Shown piece by piece: positions 18,749 to 28,562 of a stretch of DNA of 64,000 nt. This stretch comes from Pachysolen tannophilus NRRL Y-2460 (Eukaryota; Ascomycota; Pichiomycetes; Alaninales; Pachysolenaceae), in contig KV454013.1 of NCBI GenBank assembly GCA_001661245.1, forward strand, positions 853,772-917,771. Reading direction: 5' to 3'. The position numbers and the translations under genes were made by a program. Every line of letters starts with the position of its first letter. Positions within the stretch are counted from its first letter, which is position 1. The notes below the pieces were generated by a model. The model saw only the letters and a list, made by a program, of their open reading frames with translations, made no database searches and had not been told where the DNA came from.

Positions 18749-20059
18749 ATGGATTTATCTATATCGTTACCACATAGTCAAAATCCTCAGCGGTCTTCAT
18801 TTATGTGTAATTCTTGTGCCATAAATTTTCCAACTGCTGATTTACAAAGATATCATATGAAAACCGAATGGCACAGGTATAATTTGAAAAGAAGAGTTGC
18901 ACAGTTAGCTCCTGTAAGCTCTGATTTATTTGCAGAGAAGTTTATGTTGAGTCAAAATAAAGAATATGAAAGAGATGAAGATGAATATGGATTTGCATTA
19001 TATAGCAAGAGAAGACCAAGAGATCAACCAAGAAAACAAATAACAAAGAAGGAGTTGAAAAGACAAGAGAAGTTGAAATTAAGAGGGAGGAATAATCTTC
19101 TTATTGGATTAGATGAGGGTCAAGGTGTTACTAGAGATTTAAGTCCAGCTTCTGTTGCTGGATCAGAGTTTTCAAATTTCTCATTAGCTGAGTCACTTCA
19201 AACAAATTTAGAGAGCAATGATCGTGAATCGATTGGTGATACTCTTTCTGAATCTAGATCAGTTGAGGATGGTAGTGGATTGTATGATTATAGTTCAGAT
19301 AATGAGTATGTTTCAGAAGAGACCACTGATGATAATGAAGAAGAAGAAGATGATGATGATGATTATGATAACGATACAGCCGATGAAGACAAACTTATGC
19401 CAATAACAACATGTTTTTTTTGTGGAGATACCAATGAAGGAATCGAGCAAAACATTGATCATATGTTCAAGTCTCATGGTTTATATATTCCAGAAAGATC
19501 AAATTTGAAGGATGTTACTGGATTATTGGAATTTTTATCGTATATTTTTTCAATTGATAATGAGTGTTTAATTTGTGGATTCTTTGGGAAAAGTTTAGAA
19601 AGTTTGAGACAACATATGGTTGCTAAGGGACATTGCAAGTTACCTTTTGAAACGAGAGAAGATAAAGAGTTTTTCGCTGATTTTTATGATTTTAATTCTT
19701 CAGATAATGGGGATCAAGAACAAAGCAGTTTATCAAACTTGAATAATTTGAATAATTTTGCAGAAGATCACAGTGAATTGGTTTTGGCCAATGGTTCGAG
19801 AGTAGCACATAGATCGATGATGTCACACTATAATCATAGAAATTCATCATCTTTAGTTCCCAGAACTGAAGGCCAGAGAACCATAGCTGTTTCAGGAAGA
19901 AATTTCTGTGGAGGCCTTACACTCAAAGAAGTTAATAAGCTTACAAAAAACCAATACCTCCATCAACAAAAGGCTAAAAAAGCTTATGAAAAGAGAAGCG
20001 CAAAATATGGAAATTTTCAAGCACATTTTAGAGATGATGTTTTTGGAACCACAAGTTAA
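18749..20059 (+). CDS. REI1: Rei1-like cytoplasmic pre-60S factor
   Basis: 436 residues with Rei1/Reh1 zinc-finger architecture: the first C2H2 finger, FMCNSCAINFPTADLQRYHMKTEWHRYN, is at about residues 18-45 (given here only as landmark), then an acidic linker, CFFCGDTNEG with its HMFKSHG, and CLICGFFGKSLESLRQHMVAKGHC. Rei1 works in the cytoplasm to release and recycle Arx1-Alb1 and proofreads the peptide exit tunnel of pre-60S subunits with its C-terminal tail. The C-terminal basic region (KNQYLHQQKAKKAYEKRSAK) matches the tunnel-inserting end. It could be the paralogue Reh1; S. cerevisiae has both through whole-genome duplication, while CTG yeasts normally have one. The start at 18749 leaves the first finger close to the N terminus, as in the family. 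Confidence 0.9.
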   Translation: MDLSISLPHSQNPQRSSFMCNSCAINFPTADLQRYHMKTEWHRYNLKRRVAQLAPVSSDLFAEKFMLSQNKEYERDEDEYGFALYSKRRPRDQPRKQITKKELKRQEKLKLRGRNNLLIGLDEGQGVTRDLSPASVAGSEFSNFSLAESLQTNLESNDRESIGDTLSESRSVEDGSGLYDYSSDNEYVSEETTDDNEEEEDDDDDYDNDTADEDKLMPITTCFFCGDTNEGIEQNIDHMFKSHGLYIPERSNLKDVTGLLEFLSYIFSIDNECLICGFFGKSLESLRQHMVAKGHCKLPFETREDKEFFADFYDFNSSDNGDQEQSSLSNLNNLNNFAEDHSELVLANGSRVAHRSMMSHYNHRNSSSLVPRTEGQRTIAVSGRNFCGGLTLKEVNKLTKNQYLHQQKAKKAYEKRSAKYGNFQAHFRDDVFGTTS

Positions 20060-21057
20060 TATTCATCGGTTTATTTTTATTTATTACTACTTGTTACGCT
20101 TCCACGTATACAATCAACGGAGTTTTTTTTTTTTTCAATCAAATGAACTATTTTCAACGGATAAAACTAGGTTCTTCCCCCATATAAATGGTAAATGGCT
20201 CTCTTGTAGTTCTCTTGTAGGCTCTCTTTATCTTGTCCCGCAGGGTAACCACGCAAGAAATTTTTTTTTCTTTTTTTTTTTGGCCTCGCAGGAAAATGAG
20301 TTGAAAAAATTTAAATGAAGTTTCTTATATATCCAATCTATTATTTCTTTCTTTCTTTTTTTTTTTCTTTTTTTCCTTTTTTCTTTCCTTAATCAAAAAG
20401 TATATTTCAGGAGGTATTTGCCACGGCGGATTAACGTTAATTGTCAAGTTATATTCGTTGCCATTTAAAGAATATAAAATATTTTTTACTTGTCACCTCC
20501 GAGACAAAATTTTTTATACCCGGATAGGAAGTTTGAGATTCGTGTGTCTCTTAAGTGAGATGATGAACTTGAATGTCGATAGAAGGGTAACATTCTTGCT
20601 AGCATTAGTCTCATTTGATACATGAGCAAGCTGCAATTAATAAAAAAATCTATTCTAGTAGACCAGTGAACCAAATAAGAAAAAGAAAAAAATCTATCTC
20701 TTTCAAGCTTTTTTTTAATTACCATTCTCATTTCAATATTTGTTTCCACATCTTACATAGGAGGATTTACACTTACTGAAATCCATATCTCTTTGCTCTT
20801 GAATGATTCAAAGTTGTAATCTATTCATCTTTATGAAACCAACTCAACTCAACTCAACTCAACTGTTCGATTTTACGGTATTAAAGAAATGGTCGTGCGA
20901 ATATCTTCGAATTCTACTTTTTCGGTAATTAGCTGTAAATCAAAACAAACCTTTTTTAGTCTAATCTAGTTATCTCAAATTATTTAATAAGAACAAAGTA
21001 TTGATTTTTAATTGATTTACTGATATAGAAGCTGTGGTGAAGAGATTGTAAATTGTT
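20060..21057. other. intergenic, VAC14 upstream region
   Basis: About 1 kb without coding signal. Contains a direct repeat of CTCTTGTAG at about 20200-20220, pyrimidine tracts, and five tandem CAACT units at 20840-20864 upstream of VAC14. No RNA gene recognised. Confidence 0.5.
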
Positions 21058-23863
21058 ATGGGTAAGTTTTAACTTTAAGTATATTTGTGTGCTTATTTGA
21101 CAATTTTTTTCTTTTTCTTGTGGTTATTTTGTAATATATGATAGACTAACATGATTTTAAATTTTTTTTATTTTGTTGTTAGATAAATCAATTGCTAAAG
21201 GCTTACATGATCGTCTTTATGATAAACGTAAAGCGGCAGCTTTAGAATTGGAAAAAGTTATTAAGCAATGTCTTGCAGAGGGAAATTCTCCAAAAATTAG
21301 AGAAATAATTAATGATCTTTGTTGTGGGTATGCTTATGCTGTTCATCAACCTAATGCAAGAAATGGTGGATTAATTGGTCTTGCCGCTGCTGCAATAGCT
21401 TTGGGTCAAAATGAAGTTGCAAATTATTTAGAAGATATTATTCATCCTGTATTGGCATGTTTTGGAGATCAAGATGCGAGAGTTCGGTATTATGCTTGTG
21501 AAGCGTTATATAATATTTCAAAAGTTGCAAAAGGTGAAGTTTTATTATATTTTAATGAAATATTTGATGTTTTATGTAAATTATCTTCAGATTCAGAAAT
21601 GAGTGTTAAAAAAGGTGCTGATTTATTGGATAGATTAATTAAAGATATTGTTGCAGAGAAGGCAGCAACATATGTTTCTGTATTACAAACAAGAGATCCT
21701 ACTGAATTGTTAAAAAATAATACAATTGTGGATAGTGATGGTAAAACATTACAAATTAATGAACCACAAGAACCAACAGCATTTAATTTACAAAAATTTA
21801 TTCCATTATTGACTGAAAGAATATTTGTTATTAATCCATTTACTAGAATGTTTTTAGTAAGTTGGATTAAATTATTAGATTCAATTCCTGATTTAGAACT
21901 TGTTTCATATTTACCAACTTTCTTGGGTGGATTAATTTCATTTTTAAGTGATACACATAAAGATGTACGAGTAGTGACTCATAATTTATTAGATTTATTT
22001 TTACATGAAATAAGAAGAATTTCAGAAATTAAAGAATTTGTTGAAGAAAGAGATAAACAATTGGAACTAAAACGGAAAAATCATGAAAATGGAAGTGAAC
22101 CAACAAATAATTCATTAGAAAATGTTTCCAAAAAAATCCAAGATGAAGAAACTAATGATAATGTATATGAAGATCCCGATGATACTTCAACTTCAGAAGG
22201 TGCATTATACATTCCAGGTCAAGATGTAGTTTTGGATTATCCAAGAATAATTGATATTTTAATATCTCATTTGGATTCTTCAGAAGAAGAAATTCAATTG
22301 GTAGTATTGTCTTGGATAGAAACTCTTTTAGAGATATCATCACAAAGTTTCTTGGATTATATACCGAAATTGTTAATGGTATTGTTACAAACTATGGCAA
22401 ATGAAAGTGAACAGTTGAGAGAAAATTCAAAATTGGTAAATAATCATTTAATGGAATTGGTATTAAACCTTGATGAAGAACAAGATAAAAGATTAAATTA
22501 CTCTCCAATTATCAATACCCTTATTTTACATTTTACCAATGAAAAACCAATAACAAGAGTTGCTTCTATTGATTGGTTAACAATGTTACATAATAAAAAT
22601 CCTAAACAATTGTTAGAACATGGTGATAACACATTTTTAACGTTATTGAAAGCTTTGAGTGATCAAAGTGAAGAAGTTATCAATAAAGATTTACAATTGT
22701 TATCAAAAATTTCAAATGAAAGTGATGATGTATATTTTAATTCCTTTATGAGTGATTTATTAACTTTGTTCAAAAATGATAGAAAATTATTAGAGACTAG
22801 AGGAAGTTTTATTATTAGAACTATGTGTATTTCATTAAATCCAGAAAGAATTTTTAAATCACTTGCAGAAGTATTAGAAGAAGAAAAAGATTTAAATTTT
22901 GTCAGTATAATCATTCAAATTTTAAATAATAATTTATTAACAGCGCCGGAATTAAATAAATTGAGGAAAAAATTAACTTCATTAACTACATCAGATTCTG
23001 TTTCCAATAATGAAGGATGGATAACTTTTTCAACACTTTTCAAAAGTTGGTGTCATAACCCAGCCGCACTGTTATCTCTATGTTTAATTTCACAAAATTA
23101 TCAATTAGCTTACAATATTTTAACTGAACTTGTTGAATATGAAATTACAATCAATTTATTGGTTCAGTTAGATATATTAATTCAATTATTAGAAAGCCCA
23201 GTTTTCACTAAATTAAGATTACAGTTATTAGAAGCGGAAAAGTATCCCTATTTATACAAATGTCTTTACGGGATATTAATGTTACTACCTCAATCTTTAG
23301 CATTTAAAACTTTGCAAAATAGATTAAACAGTGTTGGTCCTATAGCAAATATTTCTCACATTTTCCCAACTTCAACACCAGATGATAAAAAATCATCTTC
23401 TAATATCGAACTGGACTCTACTTTTGTCAATGAACAAAATTCGTTATTAGAACATTTCAAAAACACACAGATAAGACATGATCTGTTTAAAAATAATGTA
23501 TTGGATAATGTGGATAGAAAATTTGAATCAACATCTAAGATAAAACAAAATTACAGAACAAGTTTATCTAAAAATTTAACTAAGTCTTTACAAAGTTTAA
23601 ATTCGAATGATGCTAGTGGTTCAAGTGAAGCCACTAGGATCGCTAATTTTAATACCAGTAATCATGGTTTAGATAATACTAAAGGAACGCCATACACTTA
23701 CGGTATTGATAACGGTTTGGGAGAAACGAGTAGTAATAGAACTTCTGCAGGTTCTCCAGTATCATTCGCTGATAAAAAGAATCATAAAAGTGATAATATA
23801 GTTAGAAAACTAAGCGGTAGATCTTTTGGTATAAAAGGTTTTGGAAGTGATCATAGAACTTAA
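21058..23863 (+). CDS. VAC14: Vac14, scaffold of the Fab1 PI(3,5)P2 kinase complex
   Basis: A two-exon gene: exon 1 is only ATGG (21058-21061), exon 2 runs 21183-23863, giving 894 residues beginning MDKSIAKGLHDRLYDKRKAA. The start of exon 2 lacks an in-frame ATG for about 150 codons, and the joined N terminus matches S. cerevisiae Vac14 (880 residues), so the splice is required. Vac14 is a HEAT-repeat scaffold on the vacuole/endosome membrane that holds Fab1 and Fig4 and controls PI(3,5)P2. The conserved N-terminal block includes CGYAYAVHQPNARNGGLIGLAAAAIALGQ (about 49-77). HEAT-like repeats continue to about residue 720, and the C-terminal 150 residues are Ser/Asn rich and disordered. Confidence 0.94.
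21062..21182 (+). other. intron of VAC14
   Basis: 121 bases. Donor GTAAGT at 21062-21067, branch point GACTAAC at 21144-21150, acceptor TTAG ending at 21182. Removing it joins ATGG to ATAAATCA and opens the Vac14 frame. Confidence 0.92.
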
Positions 23864-25093
23864 CTACATAGAAGCAGAAATAATAATAATATTGATAATT
23901 ACTTTTAACATTTTTTTTATAACCCTTTTAATTTGTAACAAACGATGTAAACTTGAATAGAAATCTGATATAAAAAAAATTGAAGATCATTTAACAAGAC
24001 CACTCATTGGCGGCCAATATTTATAGCTTTAATGTCTTCTAGCTATTATCTGTTGTATTACTGGATCTGACTGTAAAAGTTATTTGAACAACTTTTCAAT
24101 GTACCTATTATGCTATAATTGTTAACCCCTTGAGAACAAGCGATGACTTTTTCTTTGGCCAGATTGTGTTATCATTCACAGTTTATAATACTGTCAAGTC
24201 CAACCTTGAAATTACTTCAGATACAGGTCTACCGTATGCAACATAATGTGATCGGGTCTCTCGGTTCTTGCTACTAAATTTACAAATGATGGCTTTTTAT
24301 CTCTAAGGACGGTACTTCTCTTCCCGATGGGCTGGTATGCACCATTGCTGCAAGTAGCTGTTTCTAAATAAAATAAAATTGATTATACAAAGACTCTGGT
24401 CAGAACAATCTGCTGTTTTCTCATTAGGGGTGTTACCCCTACTTAAACAGCTTTTGCGATCTCAATATTTACACTTGTGTCGTTGATGCTAATCAAAATT
24501 TTAGTTTTGTTAATTCCTCAACAGATGTATGGATCTAGCTATTAAATAAATGAATTGGAGACGATTAGTTCTATTTTAGCTTGTTGCCAATTGCATTTAG
24601 TTGATTTATAATTGATCGGATAACAGTTCAAGAGTCCAAAGGTTATTCCGAGACTGTATACGTAATAAAATTTACAAAAGTTTTTAATTTTTATCTTCTT
24701 ATCATTTCCCTTCTACATCCTAAGGACTGAATATGCATTGTTTCTGTGTATGAATTACAACGTTTCAATAAATGTAATGATTTCCCCCAATTTCTTGAGA
24801 ATTGTATACCGACGGAACTCGGTAAAGATTTAGTACAAATTGGGGTTTCGTTTGAGTATTACTAATACAATGTATTAATAATACTCATTAAACTGTTTAG
24901 GCCATTGCTAATTTGTTCATAGATTGCTTAGTCGATGAAATTTCGGTAATCCGTAGCACTTTCCATGCTTTAAGGACAATATTAAATACTTTGATTTATA
25001 AGTTCAATAAGTTGTATAAATCCAATTCAAGTTTACTCGTTTTCTAGTTTTCTTTTTTAATTTTTTTTTTGTTTTTTCTGTGTAACTCTAAAC
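23864..25093. promoter_or_regulatory. upstream region of the GAL80-like gene
   Basis: 1.2 kb, somewhat less AT-biased than other spacers and almost free of long homopolymers. Three dyads stand out: ATTGGCGGCCAAT at 24006-24018, TAGGGGTGTTACCCCTA at 24425-24441 (inverted stress-response AGGGG elements), and 16-base arms with one mismatch at 24854-24869 and 24871-24886. No open frame with coding character. The left 200 bases are VAC14 3' flank. Confidence 0.5.
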
Positions 25094-26221
25094 ATGGTTT
25101 ACAAAGTTGTTATCATTGGAGCTGGATCTAATCCACTGCTAACGTCATGGGCTTCTAAGAGTCATATTCCTGCATTACAAGCATTGGATAAAGAATATGA
25201 AATTGCAGGGATACTCAATTCTTCGGTAGAGTCAGGAATCAAAGCACGAAAGCTATTTAAATTTTCTGACCAAGTGAAAGTCTATGAAAATATACAGCAA
25301 GTTGCAGACGATGTAAGCATTGATCTTGTGGTAGTGACTATTAAGGTCCTGAAGCATTGGAAATCGACAATTCCCTTTTTGGCTTCTGGTCAAAAGAAAA
25401 TAGTATATGTTGAATGGCCTCTAGGCAAAGATGTTGAGGAGGCTAAGAAATTATCAGCTTTAGCTAAGCAGTATAACATTACTACCTTAGTCGGTCTCCA
25501 GAGTCGTTTTGATCCAGTCATTTCAAAAGTAAAAGATTTAATTACAACTGGGGTCATTGGTAACGTGACATCGGTCTCGTTTCTTGCTTCAGCTTCAGAA
25601 TGGGGATATTTCAGCTCTCATGCCGATTTTTATTTATCTGATGTTGAAAAGAGAGCTAGAAATACCCTCCTTAGAATTCCTGGTGGCCACTCCTTGGATG
25701 CAATAAGATTTGTGCTTGGTCAAGAATTCACTTCTGTTAAGGCAAGGGTTGATACGAAGTTTAAAAAAGTGACAATAGTTGATACAACAGGTAAACCTAC
25801 AGGTGAGGTTATAGAAAAGACAACTCCAGACCACATCAATTTGGTGGCTACACTTGGGAAAGATATTTTACTTTCGTACAGTGTAAGTGGTGGTCAGACT
25901 ACACCATTGACCCCAGGGTTAGAGTGGCACATAAGAGGAACAAAAGGTGATATCTTTGTTCAAGGTCCGAGTGCCTTTACTCAATTTATACCTTTAAAAA
26001 TGAGTTATGCAACTACTGATAGTAAAGGCAAAATCAATGAGTTTGTTCCTGAGTACGATGGTACTGTAGGAAACATCCAAGATCTTTGGAAGACTTTTGC
26101 CGAGAACCCCGACGAGGATCGTGAAAACCGATTGGTGGATTTTGAAGGAGCCGTAACCTTACACAAGGTCCTTGAGGCAATTCAGCAGTCATCAGATACT
26201 GGAAAGGAGATTTTTCTTTGA
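25094..26221 (+). CDS. Gal80-like Gfo/Idh/MocA-family protein
   Basis: 375 residues. An N-terminal Rossmann fold (VVIIGAGSNP at about 5-14) is followed by a C-terminal Gfo/Idh/MocA alpha-beta domain. Similarity to the galactose repressor Gal80 is visible in VEWPLGKDVEEAKKL, QSRFDPVISKVKDLITTGVIG, TTPDHINLVATL and HIRGTKGDIFV. The catalytic EKP lysine motif of active family dehydrogenases is replaced by EWP at 107-109; Gal80 likewise has Trp here. That points to a dinucleotide-binding regulator or a dehydrogenase with altered chemistry. CTG yeasts do not use the S. cerevisiae Gal4-Gal80 circuit in the same way, so its role is open. A CTG codon occurs at residue 15 and would be serine in this clade. 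Orthology to GAL80 itself is not claimed. Confidence 0.75.
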   Translation: MVYKVVIIGAGSNPLLTSWASKSHIPALQALDKEYEIAGILNSSVESGIKARKLFKFSDQVKVYENIQQVADDVSIDLVVVTIKVLKHWKSTIPFLASGQKKIVYVEWPLGKDVEEAKKLSALAKQYNITTLVGLQSRFDPVISKVKDLITTGVIGNVTSVSFLASASEWGYFSSHADFYLSDVEKRARNTLLRIPGGHSLDAIRFVLGQEFTSVKARVDTKFKKVTIVDTTGKPTGEVIEKTTPDHINLVATLGKDILLSYSVSGGQTTPLTPGLEWHIRGTKGDIFVQGPSAFTQFIPLKMSYATTDSKGKINEFVPEYDGTVGNIQDLWKTFAENPDEDRENRLVDFEGAVTLHKVLEAIQQSSDTGKEIFL

Positions 26222-27171
26222 ATTTTCTCTCTTTTTCGTGATAAAACACCATTACATCAATTCCAAAAATTATTTAAGGTGTACTCTTAGATGCGCATCA
26301 TACATGTATGTAGTTATTTCATCGGTAACTACGCTTAACTTGAAGTAAACAAAGAGAAAAAAAAATAAAAAAAAAAACTTCTACTGTAGGAACACTTTTA
26401 ATGTAGATTACTATCCATCTCATCACATCTCATCTCTATATGAAATATAATATAATGGCAATTAATAAATACTCAATAATTATTAGAGATCTTTTCTTTA
26501 AAAAATCATTTCGACACTACCCTTCCTTTTACTCTTCCTTCTACTCAGAATGTGGCTCTATTTGGTAAGATCTAGTGTGAACTTTTTATATTAGCCGTAT
26601 CAACAATCAATCGTTCAGCGTTATTATCGGCCAAAGATTTAGTATGGTAGTGTATATATATAGTACTCGTACGCATACACAATAATGATCCTCCGGCATA
26701 TTCCTGCAGTTCGCGGAGGCAACAATAAGAGTGCCAAGGAATCTTTTAAACGCAGACAAAAGTACCTCGAATACTACTACTACTACTACTATTACTACTA
26801 CTTTAGATACAGATTATATAATATAATAAATATATATATTAAGTAGTAATAAGAAGCAAATTTCAGTAACTTAATCCATGTTCTTGCAGCCAAGAATTAC
26901 CAGAAGGGGCACAAAAGAAAAAGAAAAAAGAAAAAAGAAAAATTATAGTTTTTCATGTTTTTTTACTCTTACTTCTACTCCACTCAAATAACTCAACCCC
27001 GACAATCACAAAAAGAGATCTACACGCTCCAGATTAATATCGTAAAAAGTCTTGTGACTAAAAGAAATTTAAAGTGACAAGGTTTATCTTAAAGATAAAC
27101 TTTTAATTTTCGTTTAAGCGACTCGAGCTTAAAGTTAAAAAGACAGACGATTCGCGAAATAATAATTTCAT

Positions 27172-27204
<33 letters not shown>

Positions 27205-28562
27205 GGAAAAAAAAAAAAAAAAGAAATGCACTATAGCTGGATGAACCGAACCCCACTTTTGAACAAACTGAAATTACACTAGTACTAATTTTTCAATTTT
27301 TGTTGATTGAGCTGGTCGTTCAGACGCTGAAGAAGTGTAAAAGTTTCTTCTACATCTATTGTTTTTCGATGGCGGTAGGTCTCTGTACTAGGTACTTGGT
27401 CTAGAGTCTAGTTCTTTATGGCTAGTTTTAACAATTTGCACGTATCTGGAATTTACAATATGCAAATATTTCTTGTAACCATGGCTTCTTATGTCTAAAA
27501 AAGCAAAAAAAAAAATTAAAATTAAAAATTAAAATGTACCCTTAAACATTTGAATCAAGATTGTAAATGCGTAATTATTATTTATTATAAGCTAATATTT
27601 ACTAATACGGAAACTGTTCGCATGGCCCAAAAAAAAAAATTTTTTTTTAAACAAAAAAAAAAAAAGACTTGAAATCTTGGTATTAATTATTAGATAAGTA
27701 ACTGTTTGCTCATACGAGTCAATCATATGATAGTAATTTTAAAGTACTACGGTACTAATGTCAGTAAAAAGAAATGTGACCTCAACTTCTTTATCTTTCA
27801 TATCTGAAACTTTAAAACTCTCTGCTTTTTCCTAAATAAGGTTGAAATATGTGAGAAGTCAAAAGTGCTGTAGGTTTAAAGTTTAAAAAAGAAATTCTTG
27901 AAGATGCATATCCAATTATGGGTTGGTTTTGTATAAACCATAAGGTTGTAAAAAGAAAAGTTCAATAAGTTTTTTTTTAATTTTTTTTCTCTCACTCACT
28001 CAATTGTGCAAACCATTTGTTAATATCCAATTACACATTCAAGCAATGTTGTTAATTTAGCTGGATTCTTCTTATTTCTTTAAAGTTTTTTTTTTTTTTA
28101 TTTTTATTTATTTGTCTTCATTCGAATTGAGTCAGATATGGTAGGTAGTAAGCTTTTAAACATGCATTAGTGAATAGTTAAGTTCTTCATATTGACTAAC
28201 TAGATGAGGAAAAAAAAAGAAAAAAAATTTTTTTTTTTTTTTTTCTTCTTTCTCTCTCTCTCTCTACCTTACTTTGTTGATGCATGAAGAAGACTTGCTT
28301 GCAGTTTTTACTTAGTTTGTCTTTTGAGTTTTCCAAGCTGCAGATTTCTTCAATGTTTTATCGGATTTCACAATGTAAAAAACCAAAAAGAAATGTAAAG
28401 ACAAAAAAATTTCTTTTCGTTGAAGCCTTGTAGTGATATTAAACAGTATCATATATATATATATGAGATGTGTTTTCCCTAACTACTTAATTAGATTAAG
28501 TTGTAATAAGAGATTGAAAAATAAAATTATCAAGAGAATTATTTGGAAAAAAATATTTACAA
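26222..28562. other. intergenic, upstream of the MNN4-like gene
   Basis: 2.3 kb, the longest spacer. Features: everted CCTCCG (26690-26695) and CGGAGG (26714-26719); a (TAC)n run at about 26772-26802; an inverted GATA dyad, GTTTATCTTAAAGATAAAC, at 27082-27100; long A tracts at about 27177-27225; a (CT)n run at about 28250-28265. The length suggests a heavily regulated promoter. I see no gene in it on either strand. Confidence 0.45.

Noticed and set aside
24130-24230. GCGATGA / CTGTC pattern resembling a box C/D snoRNA
   Set aside because: The C box is a poor match, and no D box with flanking terminal stem could be placed.
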